DNA from: Lachnospiraceae bacterium
GTDB lineage: Bacteria; Bacillota; Clostridia; Lachnospirales; Lachnospiraceae
NCBI GenBank assembly: GCA_022845895.1
Contig: AP025573.1
Location: forward strand, 1,894,501-1,958,500
DNA: 64,000 bases
Reading direction: 5' to 3'
Under the pieces are notes generated by a model. It did no database searches. It was not told the DNA's origin and worked only from the letters and a program-made list of their open reading frames with translations. A program made the translations under genes and the position numbers. This document shows, in pieces, positions 16,310 through 24,795 of the stretch (its first letter is position 1; each line of letters begins with the position of its first letter).

Positions 16310-17629
16310 ATGGCATTGTTAACATTTAAGGGTGGCGTACACCCGGATGACGGCAAAAGCCTGGCGAAAGATAAGGCAATTGTCGAAGTAAATCCGAAAG
16401 GTGATCTGGTTTATCCGGTTTCCCAACATATCGGAGCGCCTGCCAGTCCGATTGTCGAGGTGGGTGAACGTGTATTGAAAGGGCAGAAGATAGCGGAAGC
16501 CGGAGGATTTGTGTCCGCACCGGTCTATTCTTCTGTGTCCGGAACAGTCAAGGCGATAGAGCCGCATCTGAATCCGACAGGAGCAACGGTGAATTGTATC
16601 GTGGTTGAGAATGACGGCGAGTATGAAGAAGTTGTGTATAAGCCTGCAAAGCCTCTGGAAGAGATGGCAAAAGAAGACATATTAAACGCAATCGGAGAAG
16701 CAGGAGTCGTCGGAATGGGAGGTGCAGGATTCCCTACAAGAGTAAAGCTGTCGCCGAAGGAGCCGGACAAGATTGATTATATTATTGCAAACTGCGCGGA
16801 ATGTGAGCCTTACATAACTGCGGACTACAGACGTATGATAGAAACCCCGGAGAAGATTGTCGGAGGCATGAAGATGGTCCTTAAGCTGTTTGATAACGCG
16901 AAGGGAATCTTCGGCGTGGAGGACAATAAGCCGGATTGCATAGAGAAGCTCAGGGAGCTGACTAAAGATGAGCCGAGGATGGAAGTGATGGCGCTGAAGA
17001 CGAAGTACCCACAGGGAGGTGAGCGTCAGCTCATCTATGCGACGACAGGGAGAGCCATCAATTCAGCTATGCTCCCGGCAGACGCGGGATGCGTGGTGGA
17101 TAATGTGGAGACGATGATCAACATCTATCAGGCAGTAGCCGAAGGCAGGCCGTCGATTGACCGTGTCGTAACCGTGAGCGGAGATGCTGTAAACGAGCCG
17201 GGCAATTTTAAAGTCCTGTTCGGTACGAACCAGGCTGAGCTTATTGAAGCGGCAGGCGGATTCAAGGAAGAGCCTGAGAAAGTGATATCAGGTGGACCTA
17301 TGATGGGATTCTCGATGTTTACGCTGGATGTGCCGGTTACGAAGACGAATTCATCGATACTCTGCCTTACAAAGGATGAGGTTGCCAAGTATGAACCGAC
17401 TGCATGCATCAACTGCGGCCGCTGCGTGGACGCCTGTCCAAGCAGGCTGATTCCTTCAAGGCTGGCTGATTATGCGGAGCATCACGATGAAGAGGCATTT
17501 ACGAAACAGGAAGGGCTTGAGTGTATGGAATGCGGTTCATGCAGTTATGTATGTCCGGCAAAACGTCCGCTGAAGCAGTCCATTGGTTCTATGAGAAAAA
17601 TTGCGATGGCTAACCGCAAGAAAAAATAA
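16310..17629 (+). CDS. rnfC: Rnf complex subunit C
   Basis: Peripheral iron-sulfur and flavin subunit of the Rnf complex (ferredoxin:NAD+ oxidoreductase), thought to hold the NAD+ site. It has the glycine-rich GVVGMGGAGFPTRVKL region and two [4Fe-4S] ferredoxin motifs with cysteines 366/369/372/376 and 405/408/411/415. At 439 residues it is the clostridial size. First gene of rnfCDGEAB, preceded by a GGAAGGAAGG ribosome site. No convincing promoter is visible in the 120-nt upstream gap, although -10-like TATAGT occurs near 16269. Confidence 0.96.
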   Translation: MALLTFKGGVHPDDGKSLAKDKAIVEVNPKGDLVYPVSQHIGAPASPIVEVGERVLKGQKIAEAGGFVSAPVYSSVSGTVKAIEPHLNPTGATVNCIVVENDGEYEEVVYKPAKPLEEMAKEDILNAIGEAGVVGMGGAGFPTRVKLSPKEPDKIDYIIANCAECEPYITADYRRMIETPEKIVGGMKMVLKLFDNAKGIFGVEDNKPDCIEKLRELTKDEPRMEVMALKTKYPQGGERQLIYATTGRAINSAMLPADAGCVVDNVETMINIYQAVAEGRPSIDRVVTVSGDAVNEPGNFKVLFGTNQAELIEAAGGFKEEPEKVISGGPMMGFSMFTLDVPVTKTNSSILCLTKDEVAKYEPTACINCGRCVDACPSRLIPSRLADYAEHHDEEAFTKQEGLECMECGSCSYVCPAKRPLKQSIGSMRKIAMANRKKK

Positions 17630-17659
17630 ACTAGAAATGAGAGGAAGAGGTGAACTAAC

Positions 17660-18607
17660 GTGGAGAACAATATAAAAATGTCATCTTCACCACACATACG
17701 TTCCAGAGTCACTTCAGCCAATATTATGCTGTGTGTGACAATCGCTCTGCTGCCTGCGTCAGCGTTCGGCGTATGGAACTTCGGGCTGCCTGCGTTTATC
17801 ATGCTTTTGAGCACGACGGTGTCGGCAGTCTTGACAGAGTACATTTACGAAAAGTTAATGCACAGGAAAGTCACGGTCAATGACTTCAGTGCTGTCGTAA
17901 CAGGGCTTCTGCTCGGGCTTAACATGCCTGCGTCTGCTCCGTGGTGGATGGGGGCGCTCGGAAGCGTGTTCGGTATCCTGGTAGTAAAGCAGCTCTTTGG
18001 AGGGCTCGGACAGAACTTCATGAACCCTGCACTTGGAGCAAGATGTTTCCTGCTGATATCCTTTACCGGGCAGATGACTACATACATCTATGACGGCGTG
18101 ACGGGGCCGACACCGCTGGCGATGCTCAAAGACGGCCAGTCTGTCGATTCCATGAAGATGCTTGTCGGCACGATACCCGGGACGATAGGTGAGACTTCCG
18201 TGATTGCAATTATAATCGGGGCTATCTTCCTGATACTGATTGGAGCAATCGACCTTCGTATTCCTGGTACATATATTGTCACATTTGTAATCTTTATCGG
18301 CATATTCGGACAATTCAGCAATGCAAATGTCGGATTGTTTGATGTGCAGTACATTACTGCCCATCTGTGCGGCGGCGGCCTCATGCTCGGCGCATGGTTC
18401 ATGGCGACCGATTATGTCACGTCACCAATCACCAAGAAAGGGCAGCTCGTATACGGCGCTCTGCTTGGAATACTGACCGGGCTGTTCCGTCTGTTCGGCG
18501 GCTCTGCAGAGGGTGTTTCTTACGCGATTATCATCAGTAACCTTTTTGTTCCGTTGATTGAGAAGGTTACTCTTCCAAAACCGTTCGGTAAAGGAGGAGA
18601 AAAATAA
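17660..18607 (+). CDS. rnfD: Rnf complex subunit D
   Basis: Membrane subunit with many helices and a covalently bound FMN. The flavin attachment site is probably Thr151 in DGVTGPTPLAML; family members use a Thr in an S/T-G-x-T-P motif. Along with RnfG it carries electrons through the membrane and takes part in ion translocation. The protein has 315 residues. Its stop codon shares one base with the rnfG start, so the two are translationally coupled. The GTG region upstream is not needed: GTGGAGAAC at 17660 fits the GAGGAAGAGG ribosome site. Confidence 0.95.
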   Translation: MENNIKMSSSPHIRSRVTSANIMLCVTIALLPASAFGVWNFGLPAFIMLLSTTVSAVLTEYIYEKLMHRKVTVNDFSAVVTGLLLGLNMPASAPWWMGALGSVFGILVVKQLFGGLGQNFMNPALGARCFLLISFTGQMTTYIYDGVTGPTPLAMLKDGQSVDSMKMLVGTIPGTIGETSVIAIIIGAIFLILIGAIDLRIPGTYIVTFVIFIGIFGQFSNANVGLFDVQYITAHLCGGGLMLGAWFMATDYVTSPITKKGQLVYGALLGILTGLFRLFGGSAEGVSYAIIISNLFVPLIEKVTLPKPFGKGGEK

Positions 18608-19191
18608 TGAATAAAATTGTTAAAAATGCAATTATCCTTACATTGATTACTCTTGTCTCAGGAGTCGGCCTTGGTTTCGTATATGAAATCACAAAAGAGC
18701 CGATTGCCCAGGCTCAGGACGCTGCGAAAAAAGAGGCATGGCAGGAAGTGTTCCCGGAAGCGTCATCCAGCGACTTTGAGGAGATAGATGTGGATGCGAA
18801 AGCGGCCGAGAAGGCTATCAAAGATCTGGGCGTGAAGGCTGAGATTGATGAAGTCTGTGAGGTCAAGGGCGGAGAAGCCGGATATATCGTCACGGCGACG
18901 GACAAGGAAGGCTATGGCGGTGATATCAAGATAACGGTCGGCATCACCAGCGATGGGACAGTGAGCGGTATCTCGATCCTTTCTATCAGTGAGACCGCGG
19001 GACTTGGAATGAAAGCGACGGAGCCTGTATTCTATGAGCAGTATGAAGGAAAACAGACAGACAGATTCGTCGTGTCCAAGGATGGCGGTGACGGCGAGCC
19101 TATCGATGCATTGAGCGGAGCAACTATTACATCAAGAGCGGTAACCGGAGCTGTCAACGCTGCTCTCGGGTATTACCAGAATGCATTTTAA
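18607..19191 (+). CDS. rnfG: Rnf complex subunit G (FMN-binding)
   Basis: Single-helix subunit (about residues 7-27) with an external FMN-binding domain. Covalent FMN would attach to Thr173 in the SGATITS motif (170-176), the target of ApbE, which is encoded about 3 kb downstream. At 194 residues it is typical. It lies in the order C-D-G-E-A-B common to clostridia. Confidence 0.95.
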   Translation: MNKIVKNAIILTLITLVSGVGLGFVYEITKEPIAQAQDAAKKEAWQEVFPEASSSDFEEIDVDAKAAEKAIKDLGVKAEIDEVCEVKGGEAGYIVTATDKEGYGGDIKITVGITSDGTVSGISILSISETAGLGMKATEPVFYEQYEGKQTDRFVVSKDGGDGEPIDALSGATITSRAVTGAVNAALGYYQNAF

Positions 19192-19205
19192 GGAGGTAGT
19201 GTGAG

Positions 19206-19934
19206 ATGAATAAATGTACCGAAAGAGTGTTTAACGGTTTGGTCAAAGAAAATCCTACCTTCGTCCTGATGTTAGGTATGTGTCCAACCCTTGCGGTAAC
19301 AACATCCGCAATAAACGGTGTAGGTATGGGCCTGTCTACGACAGTCGTACTTGTGCTTTCCAATATGTTGATAGCTATGCTGCGAAAGATTATTCCGGAT
19401 TCTGTCAGAGTCCCGGCGTTTATCGTGGTCGTGGCGTCATTTGTAACTATCGTACAGTTCCTGCTTGAGGGCTTTGTTCCAAGCCTTTATGACGCGCTTG
19501 GCATCTATATACCTCTGATCGTAGTCAACTGTATCATCCTTGGCCGTGCAGAAAGCTACGCGTCCAAAAATCCGGTGCTTCCGTCTATTTTCGATGGAAT
19601 AGGTATGGGGCTTGGATTCACGGTAGGGCTTGCCGCAATCGGCGTCGTCCGTGAAATCATCGGATCCGGCAAAGCGTTCGGATTCCAGCTGATTCCGCTG
19701 GCCGACAGCGCTACCGGCAAAGCAGGTTATGTACCGGTTACGATATTTATCCTTGCACCGGGCGCTTTCCTTGTGCTTGCAGGGCTGACTGCTCTCCAGA
19801 ACAAAATTAAGCGGAACGCGGCGAAGAAGGGCAGGAAAGAAGTTGAAGCGGCAACTTGTGGAGAAGGCTGCGCATCATGTACGAACGGTGCATGTGGCGG
19901 AAAAGTTTTCCCGGCAGGAAATGAGAAAGAATAG
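19206..19934 (+). CDS. rnfE: Rnf complex subunit E with a Cys-rich tail
   Basis: Six-helix membrane subunit homologous to RnfA; the two form a pseudo-symmetric pair that holds an iron centre within the membrane. It shows the family start RVFNGLVKENPTFVLMLGMCPTLA and VNCIILGRAESYAS. After the last helix comes a basic stretch and a tail with four cysteines (218, 222, 225, 230) in CGEGCASCTNGACGG. That tail is not part of the core RnfE fold and might bind a metal. Ribosome site AAGGAGG. Confidence 0.95.
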   Translation: MNKCTERVFNGLVKENPTFVLMLGMCPTLAVTTSAINGVGMGLSTTVVLVLSNMLIAMLRKIIPDSVRVPAFIVVVASFVTIVQFLLEGFVPSLYDALGIYIPLIVVNCIILGRAESYASKNPVLPSIFDGIGMGLGFTVGLAAIGVVREIIGSGKAFGFQLIPLADSATGKAGYVPVTIFILAPGAFLVLAGLTALQNKIKRNAAKKGRKEVEAATCGEGCASCTNGACGGKVFPAGNEKE

Positions 19935-19950
19935 GAGGAGTACATAGATC

Positions 19951-20541
19951 ATGAGAGAATTACTTATTATAGCGATTGGTTCAGCACTTGTTAATAACGT
20001 TGTACTCAGCCAGTTCCTGGGAATCTGTCCGTTCATTGGAGTTTCCAAGAAGGTAGAGACCGCTGCCGGGATGGGCGGAGCGGTTGTCTTTGTTATTACG
20101 ATTGCATCGTTCGTAACGAGCCTGATATACAAGTTCATTCTGTCCAATAAGGCGATAATGGGCGGAAAGCTGGTGTATCTGCAGACTATCGTTTTTATCC
20201 TTGTTATCGCCTGTCTTGTACAGTTCGTGGAGATGTTCCTTAAAAAATCCGTTCCGTCCCTGTACCGGGCGCTCGGCGTATATCTTCCGCTCATTACGAC
20301 AAACTGTGCGGTCCTCGGTGTTGCGCTTACAAATGTACAGAAGGAATATTCTGTTCTGCAGGGTGTAATTAACGGAGTCGGAACTGCATTAGGTTTTGCC
20401 CTTGCCATTGTCATAATGGCAGGTATCCGGGAGAAAATTGAGTATAATGACGTATCAGAATCTTTCCAGGGAACTCCGATTGTATTGATTACCGCGAGCC
20501 TTATGGCGATTGCGTTCTTCGGATTCTCCGGACTTATATAG
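19951..20541 (+). CDS. rnfA: Rnf complex subunit A
   Basis: Integral membrane subunit with six helices (196 residues). Conserved parts are NNVVLSQFLGICPFIGVS with its membrane cysteine and ITTNCAVLGVAL with the second, which in Rnf structures help hold an intramembrane Fe-S centre together with RnfE. It is followed directly by rnfB. Confidence 0.95.
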   Translation: MRELLIIAIGSALVNNVVLSQFLGICPFIGVSKKVETAAGMGGAVVFVITIASFVTSLIYKFILSNKAIMGGKLVYLQTIVFILVIACLVQFVEMFLKKSVPSLYRALGVYLPLITTNCAVLGVALTNVQKEYSVLQGVINGVGTALGFALAIVIMAGIREKIEYNDVSESFQGTPIVLITASLMAIAFFGFSGLI

Positions 20542-20554
20542 GAGGGAGCTAACG

Positions 20555-21346
20555 ATGAGTGTAACAGGTATTATAATGGCTGCTGTAATCGTAGGCGGCA
20601 CCGGATTATTCATTGGTGTGTTCCTTGGGATTGCAGGAAAGAAATTTGCAGTAGAGGTAGATGAGCGCGAGGAAGCCATCATGGGAGTCCTTCCCGGCAA
20701 CAACTGCGGCGGCTGTGGCTATGCAGGGTGCTCGGGCCTTGCCGCTGCAATCGTAAAAGGGGAAGCCGAAGTAGGAGCCTGCCCGGTAGGAGGTGCCCCG
20801 GTGGCCGCCAAGATCGGCGAGATCATGGGGCAGGAGGCCGGAGAACAGGTGCGCCAGGTCGCGTTTGTAAAATGTGCCGGTACGTGCGAGAAGGCAAAGC
20901 AGGATTACGAGTATCACGGCATCAATGACTGTGTTATGGTGAACATGATGCAGAATGGCGGGCCGAAGTCCTGTAATTATGGATGCCTCGGCGAAGGAAG
21001 CTGTGTGAAGGCATGTCCGTTTGACGCGGTTCATATAGTAGATGGCATTGCCGTCGTAGACAAAGAGGCTTGTAAAGCCTGCGGCAAGTGTATCGCTGCC
21101 TGCCCGAAGCATCTGATCGAGCTTGTTCCATATGAGCAGAAGCATCTGGTACAGTGCAGCTCGAAAGATAAGGGCAAGGATGTCATGAAAGCTTGTTCCG
21201 TCGGCTGTATCGGCTGTAAGATGTGTGAGAAGGTATGCCAGTTTGACGCGGTCAAGGTCGTAGACAACATCGCATACATAGATTCTGAGAAATGTACGAA
21301 CTGCGGCGCCTGCGCGGCAAAATGTCCAAAGAAGATTATTCTGTAG
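20555..21346 (+). CDS. rnfB: Rnf complex subunit B (ferredoxin-like)
   Basis: Electron-entry subunit that takes electrons from reduced ferredoxin. It has an N-terminal membrane helix (about residues 3-25), a Fe-S domain with NNCGGCGYAGCSGLA, and several C-terminal ferredoxin motifs (CLGEGSCVKACPFDAV, CKACGKCIAACPKHLI, CIGCKMCEKVCQFDAV, CTNCGACAAKCPKKII). The ATG at 20555 follows AGGAGGGAG; an in-frame ATG 45 nt upstream falls inside rnfA. The length, 263 residues, is normal for clostridia. Last gene of the operon. Confidence 0.96.
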   Translation: MSVTGIIMAAVIVGGTGLFIGVFLGIAGKKFAVEVDEREEAIMGVLPGNNCGGCGYAGCSGLAAAIVKGEAEVGACPVGGAPVAAKIGEIMGQEAGEQVRQVAFVKCAGTCEKAKQDYEYHGINDCVMVNMMQNGGPKSCNYGCLGEGSCVKACPFDAVHIVDGIAVVDKEACKACGKCIAACPKHLIELVPYEQKHLVQCSSKDKGKDVMKACSVGCIGCKMCEKVCQFDAVKVVDNIAYIDSEKCTNCGACAAKCPKKIIL

Positions 21347-21384
21347 GTATCATGGTGCAATAAGGTGTACGTCTCCGTGATACG

Positions 21385-21447
21385 GCAAGAAAAGCCGGTT
21401 CCCTGCGTGAAGGAGCATTCCTTCCGCCGGGCTCCGGCTCTTCTTGC
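21385..21447 (+). terminator. Long terminator hairpin after rnfB
   Basis: GCAAGAAAAGCCGG (21385-21398) pairs, with one mismatch, with CCGGCTCTTCTTGC (21434-21447); GAAGGA and TCCTTC pair inside. The 3' arm is T-rich. It ends the rnf operon, and the -35 element of the next promoter overlaps it. Confidence 0.75.
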
Positions 21448-21472
21448 ATTTATATAACCTCCATGATAGAAT
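21444..21472 (+). promoter_or_regulatory. Candidate sigma-A promoter of the small membrane protein gene
   Basis: TTGCAT (21444-21449), 17-nt spacer, TAGAAT (21467-21472), about 30 nt upstream of the ATG at 21503. The -35 element overlaps the 3' arm of the rnf terminator. Confidence 0.5.
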
Positions 21473-21502
21473 ATTGATAATATGAGTTAGGAGGACATCA
21501 CA

Positions 21503-21973
21503 ATGGATAACAACTTAGACAACACGCCTGAGAATACGAAGGAAGAGACGGCTTCCCGGAATGATGAGAGTGCCGCAGGGCAGGATACGGAACCAAAGAG
21601 CGCCCAGTATACATACACGGATCCAAATGCAGGATATAGCGGAAGTTACAGCCAGGGCGGCCAGAGCAGCTATCAGGACAATTATAATTATAACGTCGGT
21701 AATAATGAAGGATACAATACGAACTACGGCACGGGCATGGACCAGAGCCCGATGACGATGGGGGACTGGCTGCTTACCATTCTGATTATGACTTTCATTC
21801 CCTGTGTGGGAATTATCCTCTACTTTGTATGGGCATTTGGAAAGAACGGTAATATCAACAGGAGGAACTACTGTCGTGCATACCTGATAATCATGGGCAT
21901 CGCAATCATCCTTGCAATTATCTTCCTCGTCATATTTGGAGTGGCAGCTATCGGTTCCTACAGGTACTATTAG
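21503..21973 (+). CDS. Hypothetical membrane protein with a Tyr/Asn/Ser-rich N-terminus
   Basis: Unrecognised 156-residue protein. Residues 1-88 are polar and low-complexity, rich in Tyr, Asn, Gly, Ser and Gln with repeated Y-Q/Y-N pairs, and acidic at the very start. Two membrane helices follow (about 92-112 and 127-150), with a short basic loop NGNINRRNYCRAY between them. This layout (disordered tail plus two helices) recurs in small Firmicute membrane proteins with no known role. It stands alone between rnfB and the convergent apbE, with its own promoter and terminator. Confidence 0.75.
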   Translation: MDNNLDNTPENTKEETASRNDESAAGQDTEPKSAQYTYTDPNAGYSGSYSQGGQSSYQDNYNYNVGNNEGYNTNYGTGMDQSPMTMGDWLLTILIMTFIPCVGIILYFVWAFGKNGNINRRNYCRAYLIIMGIAIILAIIFLVIFGVAAIGSYRYY

Positions 21974-22040
21974 AGGAGGCTGTGAATGCTTCATCACGTA
22001 CCGAGCGTTCCGGCAGGCCATAGGCTTATAGATTACGGAC

Positions 22041-22092
22041 AAAAAGCAGGCCGGAGTCTTGCGTGCATATGTACGCGGACTCCGGCCTTTTT
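22041..22092. terminator. Bidirectional terminator between convergent genes
   Basis: AAAAAGCAGGCCGGAGTC is matched by GACTCCGGCC plus TTTTT; the core GGCCGGAGTC (22049-22058) and GACTCCGGCC (22078-22087) are perfect, with a further GCGT/ACGC inner stem. A-run and T-run on opposite sides allow termination of both the + strand gene ending at 21973 and apbE on the - strand. Confidence 0.85.
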
Positions 22093-22100
22093 GCTTCGTC

Positions 22101-23084
22101 TTATTTCTGAAAGTTCTTGGAATAGTGTATCTCGTTGTCATCCGTAATGAATACGGCATCCACATTGTCAAGCTGATCGATGAGCTTCATGCCTCTGTCA
22201 TAGCCGAGCAGGAAGCATGTGGTGCTCAGGGCATCGGCGGTCAGGGATGAATCGGTTATGATCGTGACACTGTACAGATTATTGTCACACGGGTATCCCG
22301 TACGGGGATCCAGTATGTGATGGTATATCTTGCCGTCCTTTTTAAAATACCGCTGGTAGATGCCTGACGTGACGACGGACTGGTCTGCAATCTTGACGGA
22401 AGTAACAGGATTGCCGCTTTCGTCAAATGGCTTCTGTATGCCGATATTATAATCCGTACCGTCCAGCTTCGTTCCTATGGCAAGCACGTTCCCACCCAGA
22501 TTGATGAGGGCATGCTTTACCCCCTGTTTTTCGAGGTAATCTTTCAGGCGGTCTGCAATATATCCCTTTGCGACGGCTCCAAGGTCGATTCCGGCCCCGG
22601 GATCTGACAGCGAGACCTTATTGTCTGATATGACAATGTTCTTATAGCTGACATGGCTGGCCGCCGCGGCCGCATCTTCCGGTGACGGGGGAGACGCCTC
22701 CTCTGCCTGGAAGTCCCACAGGCTGACGACAGGAGCAATCGTGATATCGAAGGCGCCGCCAGACATCTCGCTGTAATAGATTCCTTTTTTAATGAGCTTC
22801 ACTGTCTCGTCGGACACTTCCACAGGAGCGCCACCTGCCCGATTGATGCGGGAGATGTCGCTGTCCTCGTTGGTGCGGGAGAACATGGCGTCATATTTCC
22901 TGCAGAGCGTCTCACAGCCCTTCAGTACATCTTCGTCCACAGAATCCAGGATCTGGACCGAGATGACCGTGTCAAATAACGTGTCGGTATAGGTCTGGCT
23001 CTCCCGTTCTTTCGGGAGACCGGAACAGCCGGTCGCAAGCAGCATGGCTGCAGTGATGATAGAGACAAATTTCTTATATTTCAT
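22101..23084 (-). CDS. apbE: FAD:protein FMN transferase (ApbE)
   Basis: External lipoprotein that attaches FMN through a phosphoester bond to Thr in flavoproteins such as RnfD, RnfG and NqrB/C. Signal peptide with lipobox ATGC (Cys20); then TDTLFDTVISVQI, the GGAFDITIAPVV segment, SDPGAGIDLGAVAKGYIAD, NLGGNVLAIG and the C-terminal ILDPRTGYP with TADALSTTCFLLG. The 327-residue length is typical. The ATG at 23084 follows GAGGTG; an in-frame ATG four codons upstream lacks it. Being next to rnf on the opposite strand makes RnfD and RnfG the likely targets. Confidence 0.95.
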   Translation of the reverse strand: MKYKKFVSIITAAMLLATGCSGLPKERESQTYTDTLFDTVISVQILDSVDEDVLKGCETLCRKYDAMFSRTNEDSDISRINRAGGAPVEVSDETVKLIKKGIYYSEMSGGAFDITIAPVVSLWDFQAEEASPPSPEDAAAAASHVSYKNIVISDNKVSLSDPGAGIDLGAVAKGYIADRLKDYLEKQGVKHALINLGGNVLAIGTKLDGTDYNIGIQKPFDESGNPVTSVKIADQSVVTSGIYQRYFKKDGKIYHHILDPRTGYPCDNNLYSVTIITDSSLTADALSTTCFLLGYDRGMKLIDQLDNVDAVFITDDNEIHYSKNFQK

Positions 23085-23119
23085 AAAACACCTCATATTT
23101 ATACTTATTTCTAATTATT

Positions 23120-23149
23120 ATTATATAGAACATCCTCCAATGTCTGCAA
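23120..23149 (-). promoter_or_regulatory. Candidate apbE promoter
   Basis: On the - strand: TTGCAG (complement of 23144-23149), 18-nt spacer and TATAAT (complement of 23120-23125), about 35 nt ahead of the apbE ATG. Confidence 0.55.
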
Positions 23150-23222
23150 GCAGCATTCTTGCTGTTTGCTGCACTCACATTAGAATACAATAAAATAAAG
23201 ACTTATGCAATCGAACATGTGG

Positions 23223-23251
23223 TTGCAGGGCGGGATTTCTTGTGCTAGAAT
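23223..23251 (+). promoter_or_regulatory. Candidate promoter of the NusG-II/Gx/ruvAB group
   Basis: TTGCAG (23223-23228), 17-nt spacer, TAGAAT (23246-23251), diverging from the apbE promoter. The genes that follow are closely packed as far as ruvB. Confidence 0.55.
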
Positions 23252-23278
23252 AGTTTTTAGAGAGAAAAGGCAGGTATA

Positions 23279-23650
23279 TTGAAAATGAAGTTGAAGAAAA
23301 AAGACTGGATTCTTATCCTTATTATCGTATGTGTCGCCGGAGGCGCTTTTCTGCTTCATCAGGTCGTCGGGGGCAGAGGGGCCAATTGTGTCACGGTGAA
23401 GGTGAATGGAGAGATTGAAGGGACATACAGCCTGTCTGAGGACAGGGAAGTGAGCATCAACGGCGGGACGAACATACTTCAGATCAAGAACGGCAAAGCG
23501 AGCATGATAAGCGCTGATTGCCCCGACCAGCTCTGTGTGCATCAGAAAGCGGTTTCTATGAATCATGAGAACATCATCTGCCTCCCGAACAAAGTCGTAG
23601 TCGAGGTGGAGAGCAGCGAAGAAAGTGAATTTGACGCTGTGACCAATTAG
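23279..23650 (+). CDS. NusG domain II-containing protein, membrane-anchored
   Basis: Small protein (123 residues) with one N-terminal membrane helix (about 10-30) and an external beta-rich domain of the NusG-domain-II type, including GGTNILQIKNGKASMISADC and the pair DCPDQLCVHQ. It is unrelated to transcription factor NusG in function. This family often lies beside ApbE, Rnf or Gx-transporter genes; from memory, EetA of flavin-based electron export is a relative. The start may be TTG at 23279 or the ATG at 23285; the ribosome site AAAGGCAGG does not decide it. Confidence 0.8.
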   Translation: MKMKLKKKDWILILIIVCVAGGAFLLHQVVGGRGANCVTVKVNGEIEGTYSLSEDREVSINGGTNILQIKNGKASMISADCPDQLCVHQKAVSMNHENIICLPNKVVVEVESSEESEFDAVTN

Positions 23651-23662
23651 GAGGATACCGGG

Positions 23663-24154
23663 GTGAAGAACAGGGTGGCTTATTTCGGTGTCTTTACTGC
23701 GCTGGCTCTCATCTTCAGCTATGTGGAGACGCTGATTCCATTTCATATAGGCGTTCCGGGAGTCAAGCTGGGACTGGCCAATCTGATTATCGTAATTGCA
23801 TTATATAAGATGAGCCTGAAGGAGACTTATCTCTTGTCTGTCGTGAGAGTCGTGCTTTCAGGATTTATTTTTGGAAACTATTTCAGCATCATATACAGTC
23901 TCGCCGGAGGGCTTCTGAGCCTGACCGTCATGGCCCTGCTCAGGAAGAGAGGCGGCTTCAGCATTCTTGGAATCAGTATAGCGGGCGGCGTGTGCCACAA
24001 TATCGGCCAGCTTGCTATTGCCATGGTCGTGGTGGAGACGTTCAGTGTCATATACTATATACCTGTGCTGCTCATCGCAGGGCTTGCCACAGGGCTTCTG
24101 ATCGGAATCGCGGCGGACGGGATGCTGAAGAGGCTTGTCAATATCAATTTCTAG
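23663..24154 (+). CDS. Gx transporter family membrane protein
   Basis: Membrane protein of 163 residues with about five helices, of the family also labelled heptaprenyl diphosphate synthase component I. It shows FTALALIFSYVETLIP, VPGVKLGLANLIIVIALY and SVVRVVLSGFIFGNYFSIIYSLAGG, resembling small ECF-type S components. The label as prenyl synthase subunit is doubtful; a transport role is more plausible. GTG start after GGAGGATACCGG. It is paired with the NusG-II gene, as in other electron-transfer loci, and lies 8 nt upstream of ruvA. Confidence 0.8.
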   Translation: MKNRVAYFGVFTALALIFSYVETLIPFHIGVPGVKLGLANLIIVIALYKMSLKETYLLSVVRVVLSGFIFGNYFSIIYSLAGGLLSLTVMALLRKRGGFSILGISIAGGVCHNIGQLAIAMVVVETFSVIYYIPVLLIAGLATGLLIGIAADGMLKRLVNINF

Positions 24155-24162
24155 GAGGAGCT

Positions 24163-24780
24163 ATGATATCATATATAAGAGGAGAACTTGCCGCTGTCGA
24201 GGCGGACAAGGTTATCGTGGATGTAGGCGGAGTGGGATACGGAATCTATATGTCAGGGCAGGCGATGAGCCTGCTTCCCGCGGCAGGTGAGGAAGTGAAG
24301 ATACATACCTATCTGAACGTCAAGGAGGACGCGATGCAGCTGTTCGGCTTCCTGACCAAGGACGATCTGGACATATTCAGGCTTCTCATCGGTGTCAACG
24401 GCATCGGGCCAAAAGGCGGGCTTGGCATACTGTCGGCCCTGTCCCCGGATGATTTGAGATTTGCGGTGATATCTAATGACGTCAAAGCGATACAGGCAGC
24501 CCCCGGAATCGGGAAGAAGACAGCGGAGAAGCTCATCCTGGAGCTGAAGGACAAGCTGAGCATTGAGGACGTTCTGGAACACGCAGCTCATGGGGACAGT
24601 CAGCCTGCGGCTTACGCTGCAGGCGGGGCGAATGAAGTGCAGAGTGAGGCAGTCCAGGCACTCGTGGCGCTCGGATATGGCAGCACCGAGTCGCTCAAAG
24701 CGGTAAAACAGGTAGATATCACCGAGGATATGGAAGTAGGAGAAGTGCTGAAGGGTGCATTGAAGTATATGATGTATTAG
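24163..24780 (+). CDS. ruvA: Holliday junction branch migration protein RuvA
   Basis: DNA-binding subunit that holds the Holliday junction and guides RuvB. It begins MISYIRGELAAVEADKVIVDVGGVGYGIYMS (OB domain, in pieces), followed by helix-hairpin-helix stretches GVNGIGPKGGLGILS and APGIGKKTAEKLILELK, and a flexible C-terminal RuvB-binding domain. 205 residues. The ATG at 24163 follows AGGAGGAG; the frame is open further upstream but overlaps the Gx gene. Confidence 0.96.
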   Translation: MISYIRGELAAVEADKVIVDVGGVGYGIYMSGQAMSLLPAAGEEVKIHTYLNVKEDAMQLFGFLTKDDLDIFRLLIGVNGIGPKGGLGILSALSPDDLRFAVISNDVKAIQAAPGIGKKTAEKLILELKDKLSIEDVLEHAAHGDSQPAAYAAGGANEVQSEAVQALVALGYGSTESLKAVKQVDITEDMEVGEVLKGALKYMMY

Positions 24781-24795
24781 CATAAGGGGAGAATC

